The notes beneath the pieces are model-generated. The model ran no database searches. It was not told where the DNA came from and saw nothing but the letters and a program-made list of their open reading frames with translations. DNA of 64,000 nt from Micromonospora sonchi (lineage in GTDB: Bacteria > Actinomycetota > Actinomycetes > Mycobacteriales > Micromonosporaceae): NCBI RefSeq assembly GCF_014646235.1, contig NZ_BMNB01000011.1:62001-126000 (forward strand), in the 5' to 3' direction. The translations under genes were made by a program, and so were the position numbers. Positions 1-7,932 of this stretch are shown piece by piece (position 1 is the stretch's first letter; each line of letters begins with the position of its first letter).

Positions 1-1
1 C

Positions 2-1018
2 ACCGTCGCCGCCGCCGGAACCCTGGTGGCCGGCGCGCTGGCCGGCGCGCCGGCCCAGGCGGCGCCCGCGTCCGCCTCGCCCGACGCCGCGGCCACCCTC
101 GCCGAGCGGCCCGGCGACCGTGCCGCCGGCGCCTACGCCGACGCCGCCGGCACGATGGTCGTCGCGGTGACCGACAGCCTGGCGGCCCGCCAGGTGGCCA
201 CCGCCGGCGCGACTCCGAAGCTCGTCAAGCGCGGCGCCGCGGAGCTGAACCGGGCCACCGCCGAACTGGACCGCTCCGCCGCGATCCCCGGCACCGCCTG
301 GTGGGTCGACCCGGCCACCAACCAGGTCGTCGTCTCCGTGGACAGCACCGTGACCGGCGCCAAGCTGGAGCAGGTCAAGGCCGCCGCGGCGCGTACCAAC
401 GGCGCGGTCCGCATCGAGGCCGAGGCCGGCGTGCTGAGCACCCGCATCTCCGGCGGCGAGGCCATCTACGCCCAGGGCGGCGGACGCTGCTCGCTCGGCT
501 TCAACGTGCGGGCCGGCAGCACGTACTACTTCATCACCGCCGGGCACTGCACCAACATCGCCGCGAACTGGTACAGCAACTCGGGCCAGACCGCCCTGCT
601 CGGCTCGCGTACCGGCACCGCCTTCCCGGGCACCGACTACGGCATCGTCCGGTACAGCAACCAGAGCACCGTGCAGCCGGGCAACGTCTACCTCTACAAC
701 GGCAGCTACCAGGACATCACCAGCTCCGGCAACGCGTACGTCGGCCAGTCCGCCCAGCGTTCGGGCAGCACCACCGGCCTGCGCGGCGGCTCGGTGGCCG
801 CGCTCAACGCCACGGTCAACTACGCCGAGGGGCAGGTCCGGGGCCTGATCCGGACCAACATCTGCGCCCAGCCGGGTGACAGCGGTGGTTCGCTGTTCAG
901 CGGCAGCGTCGCCCTCGGCCTGACCTCCGGCGGCAGCGGCAACTGCTCGACCGGCGGCACCACCTACTTCCAGCCGGTCGGCCCGGTGCTCAGCCGGTAC
1001 GGCGTGAGCGTCTACTGA
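2..1018 (+). CDS. Secreted streptogrisin-type serine protease (S1 family), 5' end outside window
   Basis: Extracellular chymotrypsin-fold endopeptidase made as a pre-pro-enzyme. The frame is open to the window edge. The hydrophobic Ala/Gly-rich stretch at its start is a signal peptide whose initiator lies upstream; the first in-window GTG is at 26. Counting from 26, residues about 40-140 are an alpha-lytic-protease-type propeptide. The mature enzyme begins at residue 141 with ISGGEAIY, very close to the mature N-terminus of Streptomyces streptogrisins A and B. The catalytic triad is visible as His174 (TAGHC), Asp204 (GTDYG) and Ser286 (GDSGGS). Four cysteines in the mature part fit two disulfides. 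The mature length of about 190 residues suits the family. A strong hairpin terminator follows. Family assignment is firm; substrate is unknown. Confidence 0.93.
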   Translation, partial: TVAAAGTLVAGALAGAPAQAAPASASPDAAATLAERPGDRAAGAYADAAGTMVVAVTDSLAARQVATAGATPKLVKRGAAELNRATAELDRSAAIPGTAWWVDPATNQVVVSVDSTVTGAKLEQVKAAAARTNGAVRIEAEAGVLSTRISGGEAIYAQGGGRCSLGFNVRAGSTYYFITAGHCTNIAANWYSNSGQTALLGSRTGTAFPGTDYGIVRYSNQSTVQPGNVYLYNGSYQDITSSGNAYVGQSAQRSGSTTGLRGGSVAALNATVNYAEGQVRGLIRTNICAQPGDSGGSLFSGSVALGLTSGGSGNCSTGGTTYFQPVGPVLSRYGVSVY

Positions 1019-1046
1019 TCTCGTCCTAGCACTTGACCCTCCGCCC

Positions 1047-1079
1047 GCGGGCCGCCGGATTCCTCCTCCGGCGGCCCGC
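1047..1079 (+). terminator. Hairpin terminator after the protease gene
   Basis: Perfect 13-bp inverted repeat (1047-1059 with 1067-1079) around a 7-base loop, 28 bases after the protease stop codon. There is no T-run, as is usual for actinobacterial terminators. It separates the protease from aspS. Confidence 0.75.
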
Positions 1080-1101
1080 ACCACGTCCCTCGGGTTGGGG
1101 T

Positions 1102-1155
1102 GTTAAGAAGGGGCCCCTCCTCTACCGCAGGCGTTAACAGGGGGCCCTTCCTTAC
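1102..1155. repeat. Intergenic imperfect palindrome, GTTAAGAAGGGGCCCC type
   Basis: Two halves face each other: GTTAAGAAGGGGCCCC from 1102, and the reverse complement of GGGGGCCCTTCCTTAC ending at 1155, with GTTAAC inside. It lies between the protease terminator and aspS. From memory, elements of this type recur between genes in Micromonosporaceae genomes, but only one copy is seen here. It may act as a transcript-end hairpin or be a non-autonomous repeat. Confidence 0.5.
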
Positions 1156-1222
1156 ACCCGGGAAGTGGGGGCGGGCAGAATGCCGAGAGGCAACCGTGGA
1201 GCAGATGAGGGAGACACACGCC

Positions 1223-3046
1223 GTGATCCGTACCCATGACGCCGGCAGCCTGCGCGCGACGGACGCCGGCAGCACGGTGACGCTGGCCGGGTGGGTGGCC
1301 CGCCGGCGCGACCACGGCGGGGTCATCTTCGTCGACCTGCGGGACGGCTCCGGCGTGGTCCAGGTGGTGTTCCGCGAGGAGGACGCGCACGCGCTGCGCA
1401 ACGAGTACTGCGTCAAGGTCGTCGGCGAGGTGACCCGCCGGCCCGAGGGCAACGAGAACCCGGAGCTGCCCACCGGCGAGGTCGAGGTGACCGCGACCGA
1501 GTTGGACGTGCTCTCCGAGGCGGCGCCGCTGCCGCTGCCGGTGGACGACCAGGTGACCGCCGGTGACGACGTCCGGCTCAAGTACCGCTACCTCGACCTG
1601 CGCCGCAGTGGCCCGGCGGCGGCGATGCGACTGCGCTCGCGGGCCAATCAGCTGGCCCGCACCGTGCTGCACGAGCGGGACTTCCTGGAGATCGAGACCC
1701 CGACGCTGACCCGGTCCACGCCGGAGGGCGCCCGCGACTTCCTGGTCCCGGTGCGCCTGCAGCCCGGCAGCTGGTACGCGCTGCCGCAGTCGCCGCAGTT
1801 GTTCAAGCAGCTGCTGATGGTCGGCGGCATGGAGCGCTACTACCAGATCGCCCGCTGCTACCGCGACGAGGACTTCCGGGCCGACCGGCAGCCGGAGTTC
1901 ACCCAGCTCGACATCGAGATGTCGTTCGTGACCGAGGACGACGTGATCGACCTCGGCGAGGAGATCGTCACCACCCTCTGGTCCGACCTGGCCGGTCACC
2001 AGATCCCCCGGCCCATCCCGCGGATCACCTGGCACGACGCGATGGCGCGGTACGGCTCGGACAAACCGGACCTGCGTTACGGCGTCGAGCTGACCGAGCT
2101 GACCGACTACCTGCGCGGCACCCAGTTCCGGGTCTTCGCCGGCGCGATCGACGCGGGCGGGTACGTCGGCGCGGTGGTGATGCCCGGCGGCGCGTCCCAG
2201 ACCCGCAAGGAGCTGGACGGCTGGCAGGACTGGGCCAAGGCGCGCGGCGCGAAGGGCCTGGCCTACGTGGTGCTCGACGCCGAGACCGGCGAGGCGCGCG
2301 GGCCGGTGGCGAAGAACCTGTCGGCCGAGCACCTGGCCGGGCTGGCCGACGCGGTCGGCGCCAAGCCGGGCGATGCGATCTTCTTCGCCGCCAGCCCGAA
2401 CACCCGCGAGGCGCAGGAGCTGCTCGGCGCGGCCCGGATCGAGATCGCCAAGCGGGCCAACCTGGTCGACGAGAGCGCCTGGGCGTTCTGCTGGGTGGTC
2501 GACGCGCCCATGTTCGAGCCGGTCTCCGACCAGGAAGCCGGCGGGGCGGAGGGCTGGACGGCCGTGCACCACCCGTTCACCTCGCCCAAGGCCGAGTGGG
2601 AGGGCCGGTTCGAGGAGGCGCCGGACCGGGCCCTGGCCTACGCGTACGACATCGTCTGCAACGGCAACGAGATCGGCGGCGGCTCGATCCGTATCCACCG
2701 CCGCGACGTGCAGCAGCGCGTCTTCGACCTGCTCGGCATCACGCCCGAGGAGGCGCAGGACAAGTTCGGCTTCCTGCTGGAGGCCTTCAGCTACGGCCCG
2801 CCGCCGCACGGCGGCATCGCGTTCGGCTGGGACCGGGTCTGCATGCTCCTCGCCGGCGCCGACTCGATCCGCGAGGTGATCGCCTTCCCGAAGACCCGCG
2901 GCGGCTACGACCCCCTCACCGGCGCCCCCACCCCCATCACCGGCCAGCAGCGCGCCGAAGCCGGCATCGACGCCAAGCCCAAGCCCCAACCGGCTCCCCA
3001 CACCGGCACCGCCGGCCCCGCCGCCCCCGTAGCCGACCCCACCTGA
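1223..3046 (+). CDS. aspS: Aspartyl-tRNA synthetase (probably non-discriminating)
   Basis: Class IIb synthetase that charges tRNA-Asp in the cytoplasm. Start GTG 1223 was chosen because GAGGGAG lies 9 bases upstream and it gives the usual N-terminus [13 protein letters not shown] 1205 is the alternative. Length is 607 aa, normal for the bacterial type. An OB-fold anticodon-binding domain covers residues 1 to about 110. It is followed by the class II core with motif 2 ([19 protein letters not shown]), the bacterial GAD insertion, and motif 3 ([10 protein letters not shown]). His31 followed by Gly-Gly in RRRDHGG is the residue pattern known from non-discriminating AspRS enzymes. This implies that Asp-tRNA-Asn is also made and corrected by GatCAB (inference). 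The last 30 residues are a Pro/Ala-rich tail. A long hairpin follows 17 bases after the stop. Confidence 0.97.
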   Translation: MIRTHDAGSLRATDAGSTVTLAGWVARRRDHGGVIFVDLRDGSGVVQVVFREEDAHALRNEYCVKVVGEVTRRPEGNENPELPTGEVEVTATELDVLSEAAPLPLPVDDQVTAGDDVRLKYRYLDLRRSGPAAAMRLRSRANQLARTVLHERDFLEIETPTLTRSTPEGARDFLVPVRLQPGSWYALPQSPQLFKQLLMVGGMERYYQIARCYRDEDFRADRQPEFTQLDIEMSFVTEDDVIDLGEEIVTTLWSDLAGHQIPRPIPRITWHDAMARYGSDKPDLRYGVELTELTDYLRGTQFRVFAGAIDAGGYVGAVVMPGGASQTRKELDGWQDWAKARGAKGLAYVVLDAETGEARGPVAKNLSAEHLAGLADAVGAKPGDAIFFAASPNTREAQELLGAARIEIAKRANLVDESAWAFCWVVDAPMFEPVSDQEAGGAEGWTAVHHPFTSPKAEWEGRFEEAPDRALAYAYDIVCNGNEIGGGSIRIHRRDVQQRVFDLLGITPEEAQDKFGFLLEAFSYGPPPHGGIAFGWDRVCMLLAGADSIREVIAFPKTRGGYDPLTGAPTPITGQQRAEAGIDAKPKPQPAPHTGTAGPAAPVADPT

Positions 3047-3062
3047 CCCCAAGCCCTTTCCC

Positions 3063-3123
3063 GTTGATCATGAGGTTAGCGGCGATGTTGATCGCGAAAC
3101 GTGCCGCTAACCTCATGATCAAC
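3063..3123. repeat. Long hairpin, GTTGATCATGAGGTTAGCGG family, copy 1
   Basis: Perfect 21-bp inverted repeat (3063-3083 with 3103-3123) and a 19-base loop, directly behind aspS. The same arm recurs at 56378-56438 behind carB, so this is a repeat family and not only a local terminator. It probably ends the aspS transcript in either direction. Confidence 0.8.
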
Positions 3124-3141
3124 AAGGCGGGAGGGGGTGGG

Positions 3142-3829
3142 GTGGGGGTGGTTGTGGTGGTGGGGGGTAGTGGGTTTTTGGGGGCGGAGGTTTGCCGGCG
3201 GGCGGTCGCGGCCGGACGGCGGGTGGTGGGCACGTACCACTCGGGGGCCGTCGGGGTGGCGGGCGTGGTGGCGCGGGAGCTCGACGTGACCGACCGGGCC
3301 GCGGCTGGTGTACATCTCCAGCGACGCGCTGCATGCGGGGCGCCCCGAGCCGTACGCCGACGACGATCCGCCCAGCCCGATCTTCCCGTACGGCGCGGCG
3401 AAGGCCGCCGCGGAGACGGCGGTACGCGCGCTCGACCCCGGTGCCGCGCTGGTGCGTACCTCGTTGATCGTGGGGGAGGGCAGCCCGCAGATCCGGCTCT
3501 GCCGGGACGCCCTGGCCGGGCGGGGAGCCCTCTTCACCGACGAGCTGCGCTGCCCGGTCGACGTCACCGACCTCGCCGCCGCCGTGCTCGAACTGGCAGC
3601 CTCGGATTACGCCGGCCCGCTCAACGTGGCCGGCCCGGACGGAGTCAGCCGGGCGGAACTCGGCCTGCTGGTGGCCCGCCAGGCGGGCCTGGACCCAGGT
3701 GCCCTGACCACCACCACCGCCACCGAGCGCGGTCTGGTCCGCCCCGCCGAGATCCGCCTCGACATCACCCGCGCCGCCGCTCTCCTGCGTACTCGCCTAC
3801 GCGGCATCACCGAGCTCCTCACCCCCTGA
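3142..3829 (+). pseudogene. Decayed NAD-dependent sugar-nucleotide epimerase/dTDP-4-dehydrorhamnose reductase-like gene
   Basis: The frame starting near GTG 3142 gives a Rossmann N-terminus (VVVVVGGSGFLGAEV) and runs to about LDVTDRAA at 3300. The rest of the protein continues in another frame from about 3302: RLVYISSDALHAG, with the SDR catalytic region PYGAAKAAAE and a substrate domain through PLNVAGPDGVS to the stop at 3827-3829. Compared with RmlD-like reductases, roughly 50 residues between the first nucleotide-binding unit and the YISSDAL strand are missing, and the two parts are out of frame. An internal deletion best explains this. The later part has an open frame of its own from GTG 3308 (173 aa) but lacks the cofactor-binding domain, so it should be inactive. 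Confidence 0.75.
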
Positions 3830-3875
3830 ACCTGCCCCGCCCCCTCTCTCCCCCTCCCTCCCTCCCTCTCCTCCG

Positions 3876-3945
3876 CGATCTTGCACTTCTCGTCGGAATG
3901 AATGCCGCAAAAAGGGGCATTTCGGCGACCAAAAGTGCAAGATCG
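3876..3945. repeat. Hairpin with CGATCTTGCACTT arms
   Basis: 13-bp outer stem (3876-3888 with 3933-3945) and a nested inner AATGCC/GGCATT stem. It sits after the reductase pseudogene and a polypyrimidine run (3832-3874), just ahead of the ArsR promoter. It is of the same architectural class as the other long intergenic hairpins here. Confidence 0.65.
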
Positions 3946-3970
3946 ACGGGCCGGGGTTGGGCGTAAAGGC

Positions 3971-4003
3971 TTGTGCATAGAAGTTGTGCATAACTATTGT
4001 GCA
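3971..4003 (+). promoter_or_regulatory. Three TTGTGCA direct repeats at 13-bp spacing; candidate operator and -10
   Basis: TTGTGCA occurs at 3971, 3984 and 3997, exactly 13 bp apart; the last copy ends 3 bases before the ATG of the regulator gene. TATTGT (3995-4000) fits an actinobacterial TANNNT -10 and ends 6 bases before ATG 4007, so the mRNA may be leaderless. The repeats overlap the -10, as expected for autorepression by the ArsR-type protein (inference). Confidence 0.55.
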
Positions 4004-4006
4004 GGC

Positions 4007-4621
4007 ATGGGGCGTGTGGAGCGGGGTGCGGTGCGGCGGGTGCGGATCGATCAACGGCAGGTGCGCGCGCTGGCGCATCCACTGCGTACCCGACTGCTCG
4101 GCGCGTTGCGAGTGAAGGGACCGGCCACGGCCACCGACCTTGCCGCGCTGCTCGACACCAACACCGGGGCGACCAGCTACCACCTGCGGCAGTTGGCCGA
4201 GGTCGGGCTGGTCGTCGAGGAGCCCGACCGGGGCACCGGTCGGCAGCGCTGGTGGCGGGCCGCGCACGACGTCACCAGCTGGGAGAACACCGACTTCGAC
4301 GATGACCCGGACGCGCGGGCCGCGATCGAGTGGATCCAGGCCGAGCAGATACGCCACTTCGTCGAGCACGCCGAACGGTGGTTCGCCGTCCGCGACCAGT
4401 GGTCGCCGCAGTGGCGTGACGCGTTCGGCACGGGCGACATCTTCATGACCGTTCCGGCGGCCCGGCTGGAGGCGCTCAAGGCGGAGCTGTGGCAGGTTCT
4501 CGAGCGCTACCGCGCCGAGGCCGACCCAAAGGAGCCCGACGCCGAGCAGGTGCAGATCTTCCTGACCGCTCTGCCGCTGCTGCTGGGCGAGAAGTTGGCG
4601 CCGCCGAGGGGGAAGCCATGA
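4007..4621 (+). CDS. ArsR-type winged-helix transcriptional regulator
   Basis: 204-residue DNA-binding protein. Residues about 15-90 form the ArsR/HTH_20 winged helix: RALAHPLRTRLLGAL is the first helix, ATDLAALLDTNTGATSYHLRQL the HTH, and the wing follows (GRQRWWRA). The C-terminal half has no metal-binding cysteines, so sensing of a small organic ligand or another cue is more likely than metals. ATG 4007 was chosen because it begins the conserved part, and because a -10-like element and the TTGTGCA repeats abut it. Its stop overlaps the next ATG by 4 bases (ATGA at 4618-4621), so it is translationally coupled to the MFS gene and probably controls it together with itself. Confidence 0.88.
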   Translation: MGRVERGAVRRVRIDQRQVRALAHPLRTRLLGALRVKGPATATDLAALLDTNTGATSYHLRQLAEVGLVVEEPDRGTGRQRWWRAAHDVTSWENTDFDDDPDARAAIEWIQAEQIRHFVEHAERWFAVRDQWSPQWRDAFGTGDIFMTVPAARLEALKAELWQVLERYRAEADPKEPDAEQVQIFLTALPLLLGEKLAPPRGKP

Positions 4622-5934
4622 CGCGCGCCCTGTCCGTACGTCAGATCCGGCGACGCTATCTCGTCCTGCACGGCCTGCGCTGGCTGCCGGCTGGTCTGGT
4701 GATCCCGGTGAGCATCCTGCTCATGCAGGAGCGCGGTCTCACGCTGACCCAGATCGGGCTGGCCGTCGCCGCACAGGGGGTGGTGGTGCTCGCCTTGGAA
4801 CTGCCGACCGGCGGCTTCGCCGATGCGCTGGGCCGCAAGCCCGTGCTGGTGGTGGCCACCCTGGTCGGTCTCGTCTCGACCGGGCTGCTGGTGGTGGCCG
4901 ACTCGTTCGCCCTGCTGGCTGCCGTCTGGGCGTTGCAGGGGGTGTTCCGCGCCCTGGACAGCGGCCCCCTCGAATCCTGGTACGTCGACACCACCCTGGC
5001 TGCGGACCCGGATGACGCCTACGAGAAAGGGCTGGGCCAGGGCGGGACCGTGCTCGGGGTGAGCGTGGCCGCCGGTGCCCTGCTCAGTGGTGCCCTGGTG
5101 GCGCTCGGCCCAGTGGGCCCGGTCAGCGCGCTGACCGGGCCGGTGGTGGTCGCCGCCGGCTTTCAGGTGATCTCTCTGGTGGCGCTGCTGATGCTGCTGG
5201 TGGAGCGGCGACCGGTGACGGGCGCGGGTGCGCTGCACGCGTCGGTGCGGGCCGCCCCACGGATGATCGGCGAGGCGTTCGGCCTCCTGCGCCGGTCCCG
5301 GGTGCTGCTCGCCCTGGTCGCGGTCGAGCTGTTCTGGGGCTTCGGCATGGTCACCTTCGAGGGCCTGCTGCCGATCCGGCTGGCCGAGGTGATCGGCGAC
5401 GCCGACCGGGCCGCCGCGCTGCTCGGACCGGGTAGCACCGTGGCCTGGCTCGCCTCGGCCGGCGGGGCGGCGCTCACGCCGCTGCTCATCCGCTGGCTCG
5501 GTGCCGCTCCGGGCGCCGCCCTGCTGCGCATCGTGCAGGGGATCACCGTGGTCGGCATGGCGCTGGTCGCCGGTCCGACCGGGATGCTGATCGCCTTCTT
5601 CGCCTGCTACGCGGTGCACGGTGCCGCCAACCCGCTGCACATGGGGCTGCTGCACCGCCAGGTCGACGGCCCGTACCGGACCAGCGTGATCTCGGTGAAC
5701 TCGATGGTGGCCCTGCCCGCCGGCGCGCTGGGTGGAGTGCTGCTCGGCTACCTCGGCGACCGGGCCGGGGTGAGCACGGCGATGCTGGTCGGCGCGGTGG
5801 TGCTGGCCGTCGCCGCGCCGTTGTACCTGCCGGCCTGGCGAGCCGCCCACCGGCCCGTGGAAGGTGGGCGGCAGCAGCCAGCCCACGGCACCGTCGCGTC
5901 GCCAGCCCCGAATCGGTTGGTCGGGCGGCAGTGA
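4618..5934 (+). CDS. MFS transporter (drug-efflux type), coupled to the ArsR regulator
   Basis: 438-residue inner-membrane protein with about 12 hydrophobic segments. The loop after helix 2 carries the MFS motif A form GGFADALGRKPVLV. It is probably an exporter of a small molecule, driven by the proton gradient (family knowledge); the substrate is unknown. The start codon overlaps the regulator stop (ATGA). The last 30 or so residues are hydrophilic and unlike a normal MFS tail. Their DNA is antisense to an acetyltransferase-like reading frame (see 5850-6012), so the original 3' end of this gene was probably replaced by a rearrangement. Confidence 0.88.
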   Translation: MTRALSVRQIRRRYLVLHGLRWLPAGLVIPVSILLMQERGLTLTQIGLAVAAQGVVVLALELPTGGFADALGRKPVLVVATLVGLVSTGLLVVADSFALLAAVWALQGVFRALDSGPLESWYVDTTLAADPDDAYEKGLGQGGTVLGVSVAAGALLSGALVALGPVGPVSALTGPVVVAAGFQVISLVALLMLLVERRPVTGAGALHASVRAAPRMIGEAFGLLRRSRVLLALVAVELFWGFGMVTFEGLLPIRLAEVIGDADRAAALLGPGSTVAWLASAGGAALTPLLIRWLGAAPGAALLRIVQGITVVGMALVAGPTGMLIAFFACYAVHGAANPLHMGLLHRQVDGPYRTSVISVNSMVALPAGALGGVLLGYLGDRAGVSTAMLVGAVVLAVAAPLYLPAWRAAHRPVEGGRQQPAHGTVASPAPNRLVGRQ

Positions 5935-6012
5935 GTGCCGGACGAAAGGGTGGTGGTCCACGGCCGCCAGGATGTTCTCCCGCCCGTCGAGCACCTCGTC
6001 GACGCCGGTCAT
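5850..6012 (-). pseudogene. Remnant of a GNAT acetyltransferase-like gene (N-terminal part only)
   Basis: Read on the minus strand from ATG 6012, the frame gives MTGVDEVLDGRENILAAV, then HPFVRHSLP and GWRRDGAVGWLLP. This resembles the N-terminus of actinobacterial GNAT-type acetyltransferases, from memory. After about 54 residues the frame enters the antisense of the MFS gene and the resemblance ends. It is read as a 3'-truncated relic. Evidence is limited to sequence style, so confidence is modest. Confidence 0.4.
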
Positions 6013-6129
6013 GGCGGGCAGCCTGGTCGCGACGCCGGGAGGGCCGGGCGATCCACGGTGGAGATTGGCGGGCCGACCGATCGGGTACATCCCGCGCCAA
6101 CCTACTGGAACCCCCACCGGAGGAACGCC

Positions 6130-6339
6130 ATGTTCGCCATCGCCGCCGCCGCGGTCTTCGGCTTCGCGCTGCTGCTGGACCTGCTGGACACCAACCTCGG
6201 AGCGCCGGGCCTGTTCAACTGGAACACCCTCGTGCTGATCGGCCTGCTGCTGCTCTCGCTCTATTTCGCCGGCGTCGGCCGGGGCGCGGGCGGTGGCGGT
6301 GGCCGCTGGTACCGGGGCCGCCGACCGGGACGCGGCTGA
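6130..6339 (+). CDS. Small two-helix membrane protein, function unknown
   Basis: 69 residues. ATG 6130 is preceded by GGAGGA at a 6-base spacing. Residues about 3-20 and 35-52 are hydrophobic and should form two membrane helices joined by a short loop (LDTNLGAPGLFNWN). The tail is Gly-rich and then basic (GRWYRGRRPGRG) and probably faces the cytoplasm. The upstream 195 bases hold only the acetyltransferase remnant. No family is recognised beyond similar short actinobacterial membrane proteins. Confidence 0.7.
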   Translation: MFAIAAAAVFGFALLLDLLDTNLGAPGLFNWNTLVLIGLLLLSLYFAGVGRGAGGGGGRWYRGRRPGRG

Positions 6340-6401
6340 CCGAAAAGGATCATCTCGGGCTCGGTCGGTGGCGCGATTCCGGCGCTGTCGGCCGAGCCCG
6401 G

Positions 6402-6407
6402 TACTGT
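6402..6407 (+). promoter_or_regulatory. -10 element of rarA, leaderless geometry
   Basis: TACTGT matches TANNNT and ends 7 bases before ATG 6415. No Shine-Dalgarno sequence is present, so transcription probably begins at or next to the start codon. The same spacing is seen at aroB and aroC. Confidence 0.5.
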
Positions 6408-6414
6408 TCTCGTG

Positions 6415-7932
6415 ATGGAGTCTGATGCCCTCTTCACCCTCGGTGAACCCGCCGCAGCGCCCAGTGCGCAGACGGGTTCCGGTGGCGTCGGCGGCTTCAC
6501 CGCGGTCGGGCCGGACGCGCCACTGCCCGTCCGGATGCGCCCGGCGAATCTGGACGAGCTGGTCGGCCAGGAGCATCTGCTCACCCCCGGGTCGCCGCTG
6601 CGGCAACTCGTCGCCGGCAACGCGCCCATGTCGGTCATCCTCTGGGGGCCACCGGGCAGCGGTAAGACCACCATCGCCCACCTGGTGGCCGGAGCCACCG
6701 ACCGACGCTTCGTCGCCATGTCAGCGCTGTCGGCGGGGGTGAAGGACGTCCGGGCCGTCATCGACACCGCCCGGCGGCAGCGGCGCTCCGGTGGCCCGCC
6801 GACCGTGCTCTTCATCGACGAGGTGCACCGGTTCAGCAAGACCCAACAGGATTCGCTGCTGGCGGCGGTGGAGGACCGCACCGTCACGCTGCTCGCGGCC
6901 ACCACGGAGAACCCGTACTTCTCCGTCATCTCCCCGCTGCTGTCGCGATGCGTGCTGCTGACGCTCCAGCCGCTCGACGACGCGGCGGTCCGCGCCCTGC
7001 TGCGCCGCGCGTCGACCGACGAGCGGGGCCTGGCCGGGGCGCTCACCCTCGACGCCGATGCCGAGGAGCACCTCGTGCGGCTGGCCGGCGGCGACGTACG
7101 CAAGGCGCTCACCGCGCTGGAGGCGGCCGCGGCGTCGGCCACCGCGCTCGGCGCCGGGCGGATCGACCTGACCACCGCCGAGCGTGCGGTGGACACGGCG
7201 GCCGTCCGCTACGACCGCGCCGGTGACGCCCACTACGACGTGACCAGTGCCTTCATCAAGAGCATGCGGGGCTCGGACGTGGACGCCGCGTTGCACTGGC
7301 TGGCCCGGATGCTGGTCGCCGGGGAGGACGCCAGGTTCATCGCGCGTCGGCTGGTCATCTTCGCCAGCGAGGACATCGGCATGGCCGACCCCGGTGCCCT
7401 CGGCGTGGCCACCGCCGCCGCCCAGGCCGTCGAGTACGTCGGCCTGCCTGAGGTACAGCTCAACCTCGCTCAGGCCGTGATCCACCTGGCCACCGCGCCC
7501 AAGTCGAACTCGGCGACCACGGCGATCGGCGCCGCGATCGCCGACGTACGGGCCGGCCGGGGCGGCCCGGTGCCCCGCAGCCTGCGTGACGCGCACTACG
7601 CCGGCGCCCGCGGGCTCGGCCACGGCACCGGGTACCGCTATCCCCACGACGACCAGCGGGGCGTGGTCGGTCAGCAGTACGTACCGGACGACCTGGTCGG
7701 CGTCGACTACTACCGGCCGAGTCAGCACGGCGCGGAGCGATCGGTGGCCACCCGGCTGCCGTTGCTGCGCCGGATCGTCCGCGGGCTGCCCACCCCCGCG
7801 GTCAGGGAAACGTCGACGGCGAACGGCCGGGCGCCGACGTCGCCCGCAGGCGACGGCGGCCGGCCGACGGCCACGCAGGTCGACGCGGCCGATCAGATCG
7901 GTGGCAGCGCCGACGGAAAGGGTCAACAGTGA
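6415..7932 (+). CDS. rarA: Replication-associated recombination protein A (MgsA/RarA AAA+ ATPase)
   Basis: 505-residue AAA+ ATPase of the clamp-loader-like RarA/Mgs1/WRNIP1 family, acting at stalled replication forks. It shows the box [15 protein letters not shown], Walker [10 protein letters not shown], Walker [10 protein letters not shown], sensor 1 ATTENP, an arginine-finger region around LLSRC, and the C-terminal tetramerisation domain with [16 protein letters not shown] and YPHD. ATG 6415 is preferred over GTG 6412 because of the -10 spacing. The C-terminal 50 residues are a variable tail. The stop overlaps the next GTG by 4 bases. Confidence 0.95.
   Translation: MESDALFTLGEPAAAPSAQTGSGGVGGFTAVGPDAPLPVRMRPANLDELVGQEHLLTPGSPLRQLVAGNAPMSVILWGPPGSGKTTIAHLVAGATDRRFVAMSALSAGVKDVRAVIDTARRQRRSGGPPTVLFIDEVHRFSKTQQDSLLAAVEDRTVTLLAATTENPYFSVISPLLSRCVLLTLQPLDDAAVRALLRRASTDERGLAGALTLDADAEEHLVRLAGGDVRKALTALEAAAASATALGAGRIDLTTAERAVDTAAVRYDRAGDAHYDVTSAFIKSMRGSDVDAALHWLARMLVAGEDARFIARRLVIFASEDIGMADPGALGVATAAAQAVEYVGLPEVQLNLAQAVIHLATAPKSNSATTAIGAAIADVRAGRGGPVPRSLRDAHYAGARGLGHGTGYRYPHDDQRGVVGQQYVPDDLVGVDYYRPSQHGAERSVATRLPLLRRIVRGLPTPAVRETSTANGRAPTSPAGDGGRPTATQVDAADQIGGSADGKGQQ

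Noticed and set aside
1103..3052. 649-codon minus-strand open frame opposite aspS, and similar long antisense frames at 4507-6681, 6721-9621, 11298-14429, 20552-23960, 23867-26332, 35687-39295 and 52918-56373
   Set aside because: They mirror real plus-strand genes with high GC3, which removes stops on the opposite strand. They have no recognisable domains, extreme Gly/Arg/His composition and no fitting ribosome-binding sites.
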